DNA from: Chloroherpetonaceae bacterium
GTDB lineage: Bacteria; Bacteroidota; Chlorobiia; Chlorobiales; Thermochlorobacteraceae
Assembly: GCA_025055975.1 (NCBI GenBank)
Contig: JANWWM010000046.1
Location: 1 to 59,479 of the forward strand
Length of the DNA: 59,479 nt
Reading direction: 5' to 3'
Shown here: in pieces, positions 16,120-25,126 of the stretch
How positions within the stretch are numbered: the first letter of the stretch is position 1
Layout: every line of letters starts with the position of its first letter
Made by a program: the position numbers and the translations under genes
The notes under the pieces: generated by a model
The model's input: the letters and a program-made list of their open reading frames with translations, nothing else
Told to the model about the DNA's origin: nothing
The model's database searches: none

Positions 16120-16872
16120 ATGACCGCGCAAACCGATGAGCACGCGCTGCGCCACGAAACCCGATACGTCGCCATCGGCGACATTCACGGTTGCCTCGAC
16201 CCGCTTGAACGTCTCATAGAGAAAATCAATCCCTCTCCAACCGACATTCTCGTGTTTCTTGGCGACTACGTCGACCGAGGACCCAACTCCAAAGGCGTGA
16301 TTGATTACCTTATTGATCTCAAAATGCGCCGCAACGCCGTTTTTCTCTTGGGCAATCACGAAGTCTTGATGCTGGATTTTCTCGCGGGACTTTTGTCGCC
16401 GAGCGACTGGGAGCGAAACGGCGGGGTCGCCACGCTGGAATCGTATTCCGAAAACGGCGCGCTCGACATTCCCGATTCGCACATTGAGTTTCTCCAATCG
16501 TGCTTGCCCTATTACGACTCGCCCGATTACTTCTTCGTTCACGGCGGCTTGAAACCTCACCGAGGAATTGAAGAAAATCTCCGCCGAATGTCGACGCTCG
16601 AATTGGTTTGGGAGCGAAGCCACTTGGAAGAGCCGCACGTCAGCGCCGAAGATTACAAGTGGGAAAAGACCGTCGTGTGCGGACACACGCCGCTGGCGCA
16701 ACCGCTCGTGCTTGATAAGCTCATCGCCATCGATACGGGGTGCGTGTATAGCCACGAGTCGCGGCTTGGGCGTTTGACCGCGATTTCCCTGCCCGACCGA
16801 AGCATCGTTCAAGTCGACAATCGCGCGCCGCGAACCGTCGCGCAACGCCTTTTCGCCCGCTTCCAGCGATGA
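16120..16872 (+). CDS. PPP-type metallophosphatase (serine/threonine phosphatase-like)
   Basis: A 250-residue cytoplasmic enzyme with the three PPP signatures: GDIHG (20-24), GDYVDRG (48-54) and GNHE (78-81), plus VHGG (about 140) and CGHTP (about 187-191) that complete the dinuclear metal site. It is the size of lambda-type bacterial PrpA/PrpB phosphatases or related Ap4A hydrolases. The substrate cannot be decided here. Its stop overlaps the start of nth by four bases (ATGA), so the two are translationally coupled. Confidence 0.87.
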   Translation: MTAQTDEHALRHETRYVAIGDIHGCLDPLERLIEKINPSPTDILVFLGDYVDRGPNSKGVIDYLIDLKMRRNAVFLLGNHEVLMLDFLAGLLSPSDWERNGGVATLESYSENGALDIPDSHIEFLQSCLPYYDSPDYFFVHGGLKPHRGIEENLRRMSTLELVWERSHLEEPHVSAEDYKWEKTVVCGHTPLAQPLVLDKLIAIDTGCVYSHESRLGRLTAISLPDRSIVQVDNRAPRTVAQRLFARFQR

Positions 16873-17522
16873 CCAAAGCCGAAAAGTTCGCCTTCGTTCA
16901 AGACGCGCTCCGCAAAAAATTTCCCTCGCCAAAAACCGAACTCCGATACGAAACGCCGTTTCAGTTGCTCATCGCCACCGTGCTGGCGGCGCAATGCGCC
17001 GACAAGCGCGTCAATATGGTTACGCCCGCTCTCTTCAAAGACTATCCCGACGCGCGCGCGATGAGCCAACTTTCCGTCGAGGAGCTCAAAGAAAAAATCA
17101 AATCCATTAACTTTTTCAACAACAAAGCCAAGCACATCGCCGAGCTGTGCAAACGTCTCGTCGAAAAGCACGGCGGCGAAGTCCCCCAAACGCTTGAAGA
17201 ACTGACCGCGCTTCCGGGCGTGGGTCGCAAAACGGCGCACGTCGTTATGAGCAACGCATTCGGCAAGCCCGTGCTCGCCGTCGATACGCACGTGTTTCGC
17301 GTCGCCAATCGGCTCGGACTCGCAAGAGCCGACAACGTGCTCGAAACGGAAAAGCAACTGATGAAGTGGCTGAAACCCGAACAGGTGGGCGACTTTCATC
17401 ACTACCTCATTTTGCACGGACGCTACACGTGCAAAGCGAGAACGCCCGACTGCCATGCGTGCGAACTGACGAAGGTTTGCTCGTTCTACAAACGCGCCAA
17501 GAAAAAAAGCCCCAAGCGTTGA
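16869..17522 (+). CDS. nth: Endonuclease III (DNA glycosylase/AP lyase)
   Basis: A 217-residue base-excision repair enzyme that removes oxidised pyrimidines. The helix-hairpin-helix LPGVGRKTAHVV contains the catalytic Lys121, and AVDTHVFRVANRLGL contains Asp139. The [4Fe-4S] cluster ligands Cys188, Cys195, Cys198 and Cys204 have the exact C-x6-C-x2-C-x5-C spacing. Start overlaps the phosphatase stop (ATGA). Another short gene begins at its own stop codon. Confidence 0.97.
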   Translation: MTKAEKFAFVQDALRKKFPSPKTELRYETPFQLLIATVLAAQCADKRVNMVTPALFKDYPDARAMSQLSVEELKEKIKSINFFNNKAKHIAELCKRLVEKHGGEVPQTLEELTALPGVGRKTAHVVMSNAFGKPVLAVDTHVFRVANRLGLARADNVLETEKQLMKWLKPEQVGDFHHYLILHGRYTCKARTPDCHACELTKVCSFYKRAKKKSPKR

Positions 17523-17935
17523 ACGGAAACGCGCTCAATGGTCGCAAACTCGCGGTGGCGTTCCTCGTCTCCCCCGCGATGATGTTTTTGGCGTTTTTGT
17601 TCGCGTTTGAGCGGTTTTACTCGGCGTGGGCGGAACGAAACGCGAAGACGATCGCGGAAACTTGGCTTCGGAAGCGATTCGGCTACGAAGCGAGAGTCGA
17701 TTCGGTCGCCATCGCGCTCTCGTCGCTGACCTTGTTTGGAACGCGCTTTTTGGACGGCGACGAAGTCGTCGCCGAACTCGATACGCTCGTCTTTCAAGAG
17801 CCGTCGCTTTTGGCGCTGATGATAAAGGGCGAGGTCGTCGCGCGAGCCTTTTCCGTCCGAAGCCTTCGCTCCAAGCGCAAAGAGTTCGAGCGATGGCTCG
17901 ACTCGGCGGCAACTTTTTCCGCGTCGCCGCCGTAG
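17519..17935 (+). CDS. Short membrane-anchored protein resembling an AsmA-type N-terminus
   Basis: A 138-residue protein if it starts at the TTG 17519, which overlaps the nth stop (TTGA). The frame is open upstream to 17366 inside nth, but that part is out-of-frame nth sequence. One N-terminal helix (KLAVAFLVSPAMMFLAFLFAF) is followed by RFGYEARVDSVAIALSSLTLFGTRFLDGDEVVAELDTLVFQ, a pattern like the start of AsmA/DUF748 proteins (anchor, then strands with internal L-F-G turns). It ends where a full AsmA would continue for hundreds of residues, so it could be a remnant or a stand-alone small protein. The homology is tentative. Confidence 0.5.
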   Translation: MNGNALNGRKLAVAFLVSPAMMFLAFLFAFERFYSAWAERNAKTIAETWLRKRFGYEARVDSVAIALSSLTLFGTRFLDGDEVVAELDTLVFQEPSLLALMIKGEVVARAFSVRSLRSKRKEFERWLDSAATFSASPP

Positions 17936-18016
17936 AGCGCAACTTTCGGGGCGAAACTTGGTAAAAAAGTTTTTGCAGGCGTAATTTTCTTAAATCACTG
18001 CGGCAGTCGTTTCACA

Positions 18017-18916
18017 ATGCTCTCAAAGCAAGCCACATTCGTCGTTTGCTTGTGCGTCGTCGCGTTGGCTTCCGTTTCGCTGTGCAGGGGACAAGCGGTT
18101 TCGAGAGCCTATCCCGTCACGAGCGAGAAAAAAATTTCCGCGCGCGTCAAATTGGGTCTCGTCAATCTTAAAATTGGCGCGCATCAATCGCTCAACGCCT
18201 TCGAGTATCGCTACGCCGCGTCCGACCCGACGGACTTGCGCTACGAATACGAGATTTCGCAAGACGGCGTGGGCGAGTTGGAGCTGAGCAACCTTCGCTC
18301 CAAAAACGCGGAGAACAAGAACATTTCGTTTCGCCTGCGAGATTGGTTTGGCGCCGACGAGGACAAGCGCGAAGAACTACCCACCCTAACGCTCACCTTC
18401 ACCGACCAATTGCCCATTGAGTTGTTCTTGACGCTCGCCGCGGGCGAACACGAGCTTGATTTGTCGTCGCTCAAACTCTCGTCGCTCGAACTGCATTCGG
18501 GCGCGTGCCAAACCAGCGTGCGCTTCAGCAAACCCAACCGCGAGGCGATGGAACGACTGAAAATCGCCACGGGCGCGTCGCGTTTCGTCGTGGAGGGCTT
18601 GGGCAACGCGAATTTCAAAGAGCTCAATCTTCACGGCGGCGCGAGCGACGTGACGCTGGATTTTTCGGGCGAACTCAAAGCGCGCAACGCCAAAGCGAAA
18701 ATTTCGCTCGGCGCCGGATCGCTGACGGTCATCGTGCCGCAGAACGAGGCGGTCAAACTGAACTATGCCGACAACATCTTCTCGTCCATTGACCTGCCCA
18801 AAGACTTCAAGAAAAAAGGCGATATGTATTTCAGCGGCAACTACGGGCAAGGTTTGGGCATCCTCGAGTTCGACATTTCAAGCGGAATGGGCGCCGTGAA
18901 GGTCGAGTGGAAATAA
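18017..18916 (+). CDS. Exported toast-rack / LiaF-like domain protein
   Basis: A 299-residue protein with a signal peptide (about 1-25, cut near CRG-QA). The mature part is all beta: an N-terminal toast-rack (DUF2154-type) region beginning VKLGLVNLKIGA, and a C-terminal LiaF-like right-handed beta repeat with LSSLKLSSLELHSGA, RLKIATGASRFVVEGLG and FKELNLHGGASDVTLDFSG. Such proteins are thought to act in envelope stress sensing or as adhesin-like scaffolds, but no function is established. It precedes trkH by 45 bases. A weak promoter-like pair lies at 17957-17989 (CTTG, 21 bases, TAATTTTC). Confidence 0.72.
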   Translation: MLSKQATFVVCLCVVALASVSLCRGQAVSRAYPVTSEKKISARVKLGLVNLKIGAHQSLNAFEYRYAASDPTDLRYEYEISQDGVGELELSNLRSKNAENKNISFRLRDWFGADEDKREELPTLTLTFTDQLPIELFLTLAAGEHELDLSSLKLSSLELHSGACQTSVRFSKPNREAMERLKIATGASRFVVEGLGNANFKELNLHGGASDVTLDFSGELKARNAKAKISLGAGSLTVIVPQNEAVKLNYADNIFSSIDLPKDFKKKGDMYFSGNYGQGLGILEFDISSGMGAVKVEWK

Positions 18917-18961
18917 AAGTCGCGCCCGCCCAACGCAAACAATCCCGACTCGGAAAAACCA

Positions 18962-20776
18962 ATGGCTCGCGGGTCGCAATCGCTCGCCGCGCTCAAAGCC
19001 GTCGGGGCATGGCTCGACGAGCGTCGCCAAACGATTTTGAGCGTCATTGACGCGGGTCTCGTCGCTTTCGCTCTGCTTGCCGTCGCCGCTCTCGTGGCGC
19101 GCGTTGGCTTTTACCTCGACGATGCGCTGCTACGACGGACGCAAGCGATCGAGACGGCGATGCTCTACTTTTTCGCGCTTCAAGCCTTCGTGAAATCGCT
19201 GTTGGCGAAAAACAAGCGTCAACACGTGCGCGAGCGTTGGTTGGAGCTGGTCATTTTCGCCGTCATTCTCGTCCATCTCGTTTTTCCGCGCCTTGCGGAG
19301 CGCGCGCTTTCGTCGCTCAATCCGCGACTCACGCCTGAAACGCTCACGAGCCTTTACTTGATTCTGACGCAGTTTTTCGTCGTCGTCGCGCTCGTTCCGT
19401 CGGCTCTCCGATACAGCAAGCGAGTTATGGCGGCGAGCGTGCAACCATCGAGCATATTGCTGGCAAGTTTCGTCGCGCTTTCGCTCGTTGGCTGTTGTCT
19501 GCTACTCTTGCCGAAAGCGAGCAACGAAAAAATCGCGTTCATCGACGCGCTTTTCATCGCCACGAGCGCGGCATGCGTTACGGGGCTTGCGACGCTCGAC
19601 GTGGCGACGACCTTCACGCACGTTGGGCATTGGATTTTGCTGTCGCTGATTCAAATTGGCGGCTTGGGAATTATGACGCTGACGACGTTTTTCGCCACGC
19701 TCGCGGGCGGAAGTTCGCAACTGAAAGAATACGCCGCGTTGCGAGAACTATTGGGCGAAGAAAGTTTGGGCAAAGCGCGAACCATTTTGTATCAAGTGGG
19801 CTTCTACACGTGTCTCGCGGAAGCCATTGGCGCGCTTTGCATCTATCGGCTAATTGACGCGGAGCGATTGCCCGAAGGCGTTTCGCCGTTTTTCTTTTCG
19901 GTGTTTCATTCGGTTTCGGCATTTTGCAACGCGGGCTTTTCGCTTCTGTCCGAAAATCTCGCCGACGCGCGTTTTCGGGGCGACTTGCCGTTTTTGCACG
20001 TCATCGTCGCGCTCGTCGTGATTGGCGGATTGGGATTTCCCGCGCTCTCGAGCCTGTCGTCGTGGGCGATGGCGAAAGCGCGGCGAGAGCCTAATGCGCG
20101 TCTGACCGTTCACGCTCGAATCGTGTTCATCGCGTCGGGAGCGTTGTTGGCGTTGGGAACGCTGGGCGTTTGGGCGTTGGAGGGCGGGAGAAGTTTCGCG
20201 TCGCTCTCGCCGTTGGAGCAAGTCGCGCAGGCGTTGTTTCACTCGGCGATGTCGCGCACGGCGGGTTTCAACGCGATGGACGTTGCGGCGTTCTCGACGG
20301 CAACGCTGTTTTTGACGATCGTGTTGATGTGGATTGGCGCGTCGCCAAGCTCGACGGGCGGCGGAATCAAGACGACGACGGCGACGCTGGCGATTTTGAA
20401 CATCTACGCCATCGCGTCGGGGCGAAACAAAATCGAGCTGTTTCGCAGGCGAATTCCCGACCTTGCCATCACGCGAGCCTTCAGCGCGGCGCTGTTGTCG
20501 CTTCTCTACATCGCGCTGGCGCTTTTCGCATTGCTCTTGACGGAGCAAGACAAAGGGTTTGCGTTTGAAGCGTTGCTCTTCGAGGTCGTCTCCGCCGTGA
20601 GCACCGTCGGATTGAGCGTCGGGGTTACGCCGCATTTGAGCGACGCGGGAAAAATCGTCATCATTCTCTCGATGCTGGTTGGGCGGGTTGGGTTTTTGAC
20701 GGTCGTCATCGCCCTCGCGCGCCGACGCGCCGAAGCCAACTACGATTACGCCGAAGAAACCGTCTTGGTCTCATAA
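18962..20776 (+). CDS. trkH: TrkH/KtrB-type potassium (or sodium) transporter with N-terminal membrane extension
   Basis: A 604-residue integral membrane protein. The four selectivity-filter loops of the SKT superfamily are visible: TSAACVTGLATLD, HSVSAFCNAGFSLL, HSAMSRTAGFNAMD and EVVSAVSTVGLSVG; the conserved filter glycines favour K+. Before the first pore unit there are about 160 extra residues with four hydrophobic helices, as in long Bacteroidota TrkH proteins. TrkH normally needs a cytoplasmic TrkA/KtrA nucleotide-binding partner, and none is encoded in the window. It is in a likely operon with the toast-rack gene and dsbD (13-base gap). Confidence 0.9.
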   Translation: MARGSQSLAALKAVGAWLDERRQTILSVIDAGLVAFALLAVAALVARVGFYLDDALLRRTQAIETAMLYFFALQAFVKSLLAKNKRQHVRERWLELVIFAVILVHLVFPRLAERALSSLNPRLTPETLTSLYLILTQFFVVVALVPSALRYSKRVMAASVQPSSILLASFVALSLVGCCLLLLPKASNEKIAFIDALFIATSAACVTGLATLDVATTFTHVGHWILLSLIQIGGLGIMTLTTFFATLAGGSSQLKEYAALRELLGEESLGKARTILYQVGFYTCLAEAIGALCIYRLIDAERLPEGVSPFFFSVFHSVSAFCNAGFSLLSENLADARFRGDLPFLHVIVALVVIGGLGFPALSSLSSWAMAKARREPNARLTVHARIVFIASGALLALGTLGVWALEGGRSFASLSPLEQVAQALFHSAMSRTAGFNAMDVAAFSTATLFLTIVLMWIGASPSSTGGGIKTTTATLAILNIYAIASGRNKIELFRRRIPDLAITRAFSAALLSLLYIALALFALLLTEQDKGFAFEALLFEVVSAVSTVGLSVGVTPHLSDAGKIVIILSMLVGRVGFLTVVIALARRRAEANYDYAEETVLVS

Positions 20777-20789
20777 CGCCGTTTCAACG

Positions 20790-22916
20790 ATGCGATTGCT
20801 TCCGCTCATTTTTCTTGCGACCGCGCCGACGATGCTGAACGCGCAACTTCTCAACGGCAAAACGCTCGTAACGCCGTCGCTCCACTTGGGAACGACGGAT
20901 TTTGGCAAGCCTTTCACGATCGCGATTCGCTTTCAAATCGCGCCCGAATGGCATCTGTATTGGAAAAATCCGGGCGACGCGGGGCTGGCTCCGAAGGTGA
21001 AGTGGACGTTGCCCGAAGGTTTCGTCGCGTCCGAACCGCGATTTCCAACGCCACGTAAAATCGTCGCCGAGTCGGCGGTCGACTACGGCTACGACGACGA
21101 ACTCATTTTGCTCGCCACGATTTCGCCGCCGAAAAACGCGACCAAGCCCGTCGTCTTGAAAGCCGAACTTTCGTGGCTCGTTTGCCGCGAATCATGCGTT
21201 CCGGGCGAAGCGACGCTCGAGCTCGATGCCGCAACGCTTTCCGAGAACGACCGTGCCGAAGCCAATCGGCTGATAGAACGCGCTCAACGACAGTTGCCCG
21301 AACCGCTCGCCAAAACAAACGCGACGCTCGAATCCGCAACCGCGACCGCGCAAGGCGGAAAAACCTTGCTCACGCTGCGCTTTTCGGGCGACGACGCCAA
21401 ACGCATTACGGACTTTTTCCCCGAAGAAATCGAGGGCTTCGTGCCGAGTTACGCGCAAATCAAGGTCACGGACGGCGTGGCGACGATTCCGCTCGCGCCC
21501 GCGAGCAAAGACGCCAAACTCGCAGAGGTTCGCGGGCTTGCGATGATGGGCGAAAAAGGCTACGAAGTCGTGGCGACGGTGAGGCAAGCGGAACGTTCGG
21601 GCGGATTGCTCGACCAAACCTTCAAAACGGAAGGAGGCGAAAAACTCTCGCTCTGGTGGGCGCTATTGTTCGCGTTCATAGGCGGCTTGATTTTGAACGT
21701 GATGCCGTGCGTTCTGCCCGTCATTTCGCTCAAAGCGATGAGCCTTGTCGACCAAGCGGGCGAGGGCGCGTCGCGGAGCGTTCTGAACGGACTGATGTTC
21801 GCGTTTGGAGCGTTGCTCTCGTTTTGGGCGTTGGCGTTGGTCGTGGTTTTGCTGCAACGAGCGGGCGCGCAGGTCGGGTGGGGCTTTCAATTTCAGTCGC
21901 CAGCGTTTGTGGTGGCGATGTCGGTCGTGATGTTCGTTTTCGGGTTGAACCTCTTGGGCGCATTTGAAATTTCCGCGCCGAGCCTATCGGGCGAAGTTTC
22001 CAAAACGCTATTGCGGCGCGACGCGCTTGGGGCGTTGATGAACGGCGTTTTGGCGACGACGCTCGCAACCCCTTGCACCGCGCCGTTCTTGGGTTCCGCG
22101 TTGGGATTTGCGTTCTCGCAACCTGCGCCCTTGATTTTCGCCGTCTTCACGACGATTGGACTTGGGCTTGCCGCGCCGTATCTCGTTTTCGCCGTCAAAC
22201 CGCAGTGGCTCAAATTCATTCCGAAACCGGGCGAGTGGACGATTCGCTTCAAACAAGCGATGAGCTTTTTGCTCTTTGCGACGGTCGTTTGGCTGCTATC
22301 GGTGATGGGGTCGCAACTTGGCGCGGAAGGCGTGGTGGCGACGGTCGCCTTGCTGTTGGGCGTTGGCGTTTCGGCGTGGCTCGTCGGGTCGTTCATTGAC
22401 CTCGAGTCGAGCGCGCCGCGCAAGGCAACGGTTTGGAGCGTAGCGATTCTCGTCGCGCTCCTGAGTTACTATGTCGCCTTCGAGCGCTATCTCGATTGGC
22501 GAAATCTTGACGCGAAAGCCTACGCTCGCGCGAAATCAAGCGGCGGAATCGAGTGGCAAGAATTTTCTTTGGAGTTGGTCGAGCGGAACGTTCGGTCGGG
22601 AAAGCCCGTCTTCATTGACTTTACGGCGGAGTGGTGCTTCACATGCAAAGTTACGGAGCAAACGGTGTTGGAGACCGACGAGGTGCGAGAGGCGATTGAA
22701 AGGCTTGGGGTCGTGCCCGTCAAAGCCGATTGGACGAATCGCAACGACGAAATTGCGGCGTTGCTCAAAAAGTTCGGACGAAGCGGCGTGCCGCTCTACG
22801 TGGTGTTTCCCGCGGGCAAATTGGACGAACCAATCGTTCTGCCCGAAGTCATCACGAAAGAAATGCTGTTGAAAGCGTTGGAAAAAGCCGCGCCCGCCTT
22901 GTCGGTCAAAAAGTAG
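20790..22916 (+). CDS. dsbD: Thiol:disulfide interchange protein DsbD/ScsB-like
   Basis: A 708-residue three-domain reductant transporter. The signal peptide (1-19, ending LNAQ) leads to a periplasmic domain with a redox pair in WLVCRESCVPG (about residues 131 and 135). The central membrane domain (about 280-590) holds the paired cysteines in VMPCVLPVISLKAM and LATPCTAPFLG. The C-terminal thioredoxin domain has the active site AEWCFTCK (about 613-620). It passes electrons from cytoplasmic thioredoxin to periplasmic thiol proteins such as cytochrome c maturation factors. The N-terminal domain is longer than in E. coli DsbD and resembles ScsB. It converges with the pseudouridine synthase gene, whose stop is adjacent. 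Confidence 0.93.
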   Translation: MRLLPLIFLATAPTMLNAQLLNGKTLVTPSLHLGTTDFGKPFTIAIRFQIAPEWHLYWKNPGDAGLAPKVKWTLPEGFVASEPRFPTPRKIVAESAVDYGYDDELILLATISPPKNATKPVVLKAELSWLVCRESCVPGEATLELDAATLSENDRAEANRLIERAQRQLPEPLAKTNATLESATATAQGGKTLLTLRFSGDDAKRITDFFPEEIEGFVPSYAQIKVTDGVATIPLAPASKDAKLAEVRGLAMMGEKGYEVVATVRQAERSGGLLDQTFKTEGGEKLSLWWALLFAFIGGLILNVMPCVLPVISLKAMSLVDQAGEGASRSVLNGLMFAFGALLSFWALALVVVLLQRAGAQVGWGFQFQSPAFVVAMSVVMFVFGLNLLGAFEISAPSLSGEVSKTLLRRDALGALMNGVLATTLATPCTAPFLGSALGFAFSQPAPLIFAVFTTIGLGLAAPYLVFAVKPQWLKFIPKPGEWTIRFKQAMSFLLFATVVWLLSVMGSQLGAEGVVATVALLLGVGVSAWLVGSFIDLESSAPRKATVWSVAILVALLSYYVAFERYLDWRNLDAKAYARAKSSGGIEWQEFSLELVERNVRSGKPVFIDFTAEWCFTCKVTEQTVLETDEVREAIERLGVVPVKADWTNRNDEIAALLKKFGRSGVPLYVVFPAGKLDEPIVLPEVITKEMLLKALEKAAPALSVKK

Positions 22917-23480
22917 TCATCGCTCGAAAACGGCTCGGCGCTCCGCGTCGGAGAGAATTTTCCATTCGCCTTGCTTCAAGTCGCCAAGTTTGAAATTTCC
23001 GATTTGAACGCGCACCAAGCGCAAGGTCGGAAAGCCAATCGCCGCCGTCATGCGTCGGACTTGACGGTTCTTGCCTTCCGTAAGTTCCAACTCAATCCAA
23101 CTTGTCGGAACGCTTTTGCGAAAGCGAATGGGCGGGTGGCGTTCAGGCAGGTTGGGCGGCTCGATCAGTCGCGCCTTGCACGGTTTGGTTTTGTAGCCTT
23201 GAATCACGACGCCGTTGGCGAGCCGCGTCAAATCAAGCGGCGACGGAACGCGCTCGACTTGCGCCCAATACACGCGGCGATGCGCGTTTTCGGGAAGCAA
23301 GAGCTTGGCGTTGAGACGCTTTTCATCGCTTAGCAGCAACAAGCCTTCGCTATCGGCATCGAGCCGACCGAGCGGATAGACCGACTTCGGAAAGCCAAAC
23401 TCCGCAAGAGTTCGATGCCGCGAGCCGTCGGGCGTGAATTGCGAAAGCGCGCCAAAAGGCTTGTGAAACGCGATAAGCAT
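22917..23480 (-). CDS. Pseudouridine synthase, RsuA/RluE-like
   Basis: A 187-residue enzyme of the RsuA/RluB/RluE family, which isomerises uridine in rRNA. The catalytic aspartate is Asp41 in [13 protein letters not shown], and the second signature [23 protein letters not shown] is near residue 140. It lacks an N-terminal S4 domain, as does RluE, whose target in E. coli is 23S rRNA position 2457; the actual target here cannot be read from sequence. It is divergent from gltX with a 70-base shared regulatory gap. Confidence 0.9.
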   Translation of the reverse strand: MLIAFHKPFGALSQFTPDGSRHRTLAEFGFPKSVYPLGRLDADSEGLLLLSDEKRLNAKLLLPENAHRRVYWAQVERVPSPLDLTRLANGVVIQGYKTKPCKARLIEPPNLPERHPPIRFRKSVPTSWIELELTEGKNRQVRRMTAAIGFPTLRLVRVQIGNFKLGDLKQGEWKILSDAERRAVFER

Positions 23481-23483
23481 CGG

Positions 23484-23514
23484 CTTGACGCAACGGAAGC
23501 GTTTTTTATTTTCG
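23484..23514 (+). promoter_or_regulatory. Bacteroidota-type promoter for gltX
   Basis: CTTG (23484-23487), 19-base spacer, TATTTTCG (23507-23514), with the start codon at 23551. It fits the pattern of the other promoters in the window. Confidence 0.55.
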
Positions 23515-23550
23515 AAATCTTTTCAAACGCTGAACGAAACTCTACTTGCC

Positions 23551-25071
23551 ATGGCAATTTCCGACGTCGTGAGAACGCGCTTTGCGCCGTCGCCGACGGG
23601 CTTCGTGCACGTGGGCGGACTGCGCACGGCGCTCTACAACTACCTCTTCGCCAAGAAAAACGGCGGCAAGTTCATTCTTCGCATCGAAGATACCGACCAA
23701 ACGCGGCTCGTCGAGGGCGCGGCGGAAAACATCGAGAAAATCTTGGAATGGGCGGGCTTGACCCCCGACGAAAGCCCGCTTCGCGGCGGCGACTACGGTC
23801 CTTACACGCAATCGCAACGCCTCGACATCTACAAACGCTACTGCGAACAGCTCATCGCCGAAAAGAAAGCCTACTACTGCTTCTCCACGCCCGAAGAGTT
23901 GGAGGAAGTCCGCAAACTCCAACAAAAACAAGGCTTGCAGCCGAAGTATAACCGCAAGTGGCTTCCCGAATCAATGGGCGGCTCAATGCCCGAAAGCAAA
24001 ATCAAGGAAGCGCTCGAATCGGGCATTCCGAAAGTGGTGCGAATGAAAGTGCCCGACGGGGTTGCGATTAAAGTTCACGACGCGATTCGCGGCGTGGTGG
24101 AGTTCGACTCCGCCGTCGTCGACGACCAAGTCTTGCTCAAAGCCGACGGATTTCCAACCTATCACCTTGCCGTCGTGGTCGACGACCATCTGATGAAAAT
24201 CACGCACGTGATTCGCGGCGAAGAGTGGCTCTCGTCAACGCCAAAGCACGTCTTGCTCTACGAGTTCTTCGGTTGGGAAATGCCCGTCTTCGCGCATGTG
24301 CCGTTGCTCTTGAACCCCGACCGAACCAAACTCTCGAAGCGGCAGGGCGACGTCGCCGTCGAGGATTACGTCAAAAAAGGCTTCAGCCGCGAGGCGCTCT
24401 TGAACTTCGTCGCGCTCTTGGGCTGGAATCCGGGAGGCGGAAGCGACCAAGAAATTTTCACGCTCGACGAACTCATCGAGCGGTTCTCGCTCGAGCACGT
24501 GGGCAAATCGGGCGCGATTTTCAATCTCGACAAACTGCAATGGATCGAAGAACAGCACATTCGCCGCAAGAGCGACGCGGAACTGGCGCAAGCGATTCGC
24601 CCGATTCTTGAAGAAGAACTCAAAACGCGCAAGACGGAAATGCCCATCGAAAAAATCACGAGCGACGACTACCTCAAAGCCGTCGCAAGAGAAATGAAAG
24701 AGCGCGTGCGTTTCGTCAAAGAGTTCGTCACGTTCAGCTCCTACTTTTTCTTCGAACCCGAAACCTACGAAGAAGACGCGGTCAAGAAGCGTTGGAAAGA
24801 GAACACCAACGCGCTGTTGCTGGAATTCGTGGCGCGATTGGAAACGCTCTCCGACTTTTCGGCAAGCGCGATCGAAGCCGAGCTCAGAGCCTTTTGCGAA
24901 GCGAAGGGAATCAAAACGGCAGAGATGGTGCACCCGATTCGCCTTGCGGTTTCGGGGGCGAGTTTCGGACCGAGTTTGTTTCACATCTTGGAAATCATCG
25001 GCAAGGAAGCCGTCATCCGCCGCGTCAAACGCGCCGTCGAGCGACTGAAAGCCGAGCCTGCCGCCGCATAA
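23551..25071 (+). CDS. gltX: Glutamyl-tRNA synthetase
   Basis: A 506-residue class I aminoacyl-tRNA synthetase that charges tRNA-Glu. The HIGH-type motif is HVGG in [21 protein letters not shown], and the KMSKS-type motif is [14 protein letters not shown] (about residues 260-265). GluRS-specific IEDTDQTR is present. The frame extends upstream to a TTG at 23485, but the ATG at 23551 gives the normal N-terminus and leaves room for the promoter. A discriminating GluRS reads glutamate only; whether it also charges tRNA-Gln cannot be judged without gatCAB data. Confidence 0.96.
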   Translation: MAISDVVRTRFAPSPTGFVHVGGLRTALYNYLFAKKNGGKFILRIEDTDQTRLVEGAAENIEKILEWAGLTPDESPLRGGDYGPYTQSQRLDIYKRYCEQLIAEKKAYYCFSTPEELEEVRKLQQKQGLQPKYNRKWLPESMGGSMPESKIKEALESGIPKVVRMKVPDGVAIKVHDAIRGVVEFDSAVVDDQVLLKADGFPTYHLAVVVDDHLMKITHVIRGEEWLSSTPKHVLLYEFFGWEMPVFAHVPLLLNPDRTKLSKRQGDVAVEDYVKKGFSREALLNFVALLGWNPGGGSDQEIFTLDELIERFSLEHVGKSGAIFNLDKLQWIEEQHIRRKSDAELAQAIRPILEEELKTRKTEMPIEKITSDDYLKAVAREMKERVRFVKEFVTFSSYFFFEPETYEEDAVKKRWKENTNALLLEFVARLETLSDFSASAIEAELRAFCEAKGIKTAEMVHPIRLAVSGASFGPSLFHILEIIGKEAVIRRVKRAVERLKAEPAAA

Positions 25072-25093
25072 AGCCCAAGAAAGTTGGAAGCGC

Positions 25094-25126
25094 AAAAACG
25101 CTTCATCGGAAAGGCGGGGCGTTTTT
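25094..25126. terminator. Bidirectional terminator between gltX and the GT39-like gene
   Basis: AAAAACGC (25094-25101) pairs with GCGTTTTT (25119-25126), with A-rich and T-rich ends serving both converging genes. A smaller hairpin GAAGCG-CAAAAA-CGCTTC (25087-25104) overlaps it. Confidence 0.65.
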
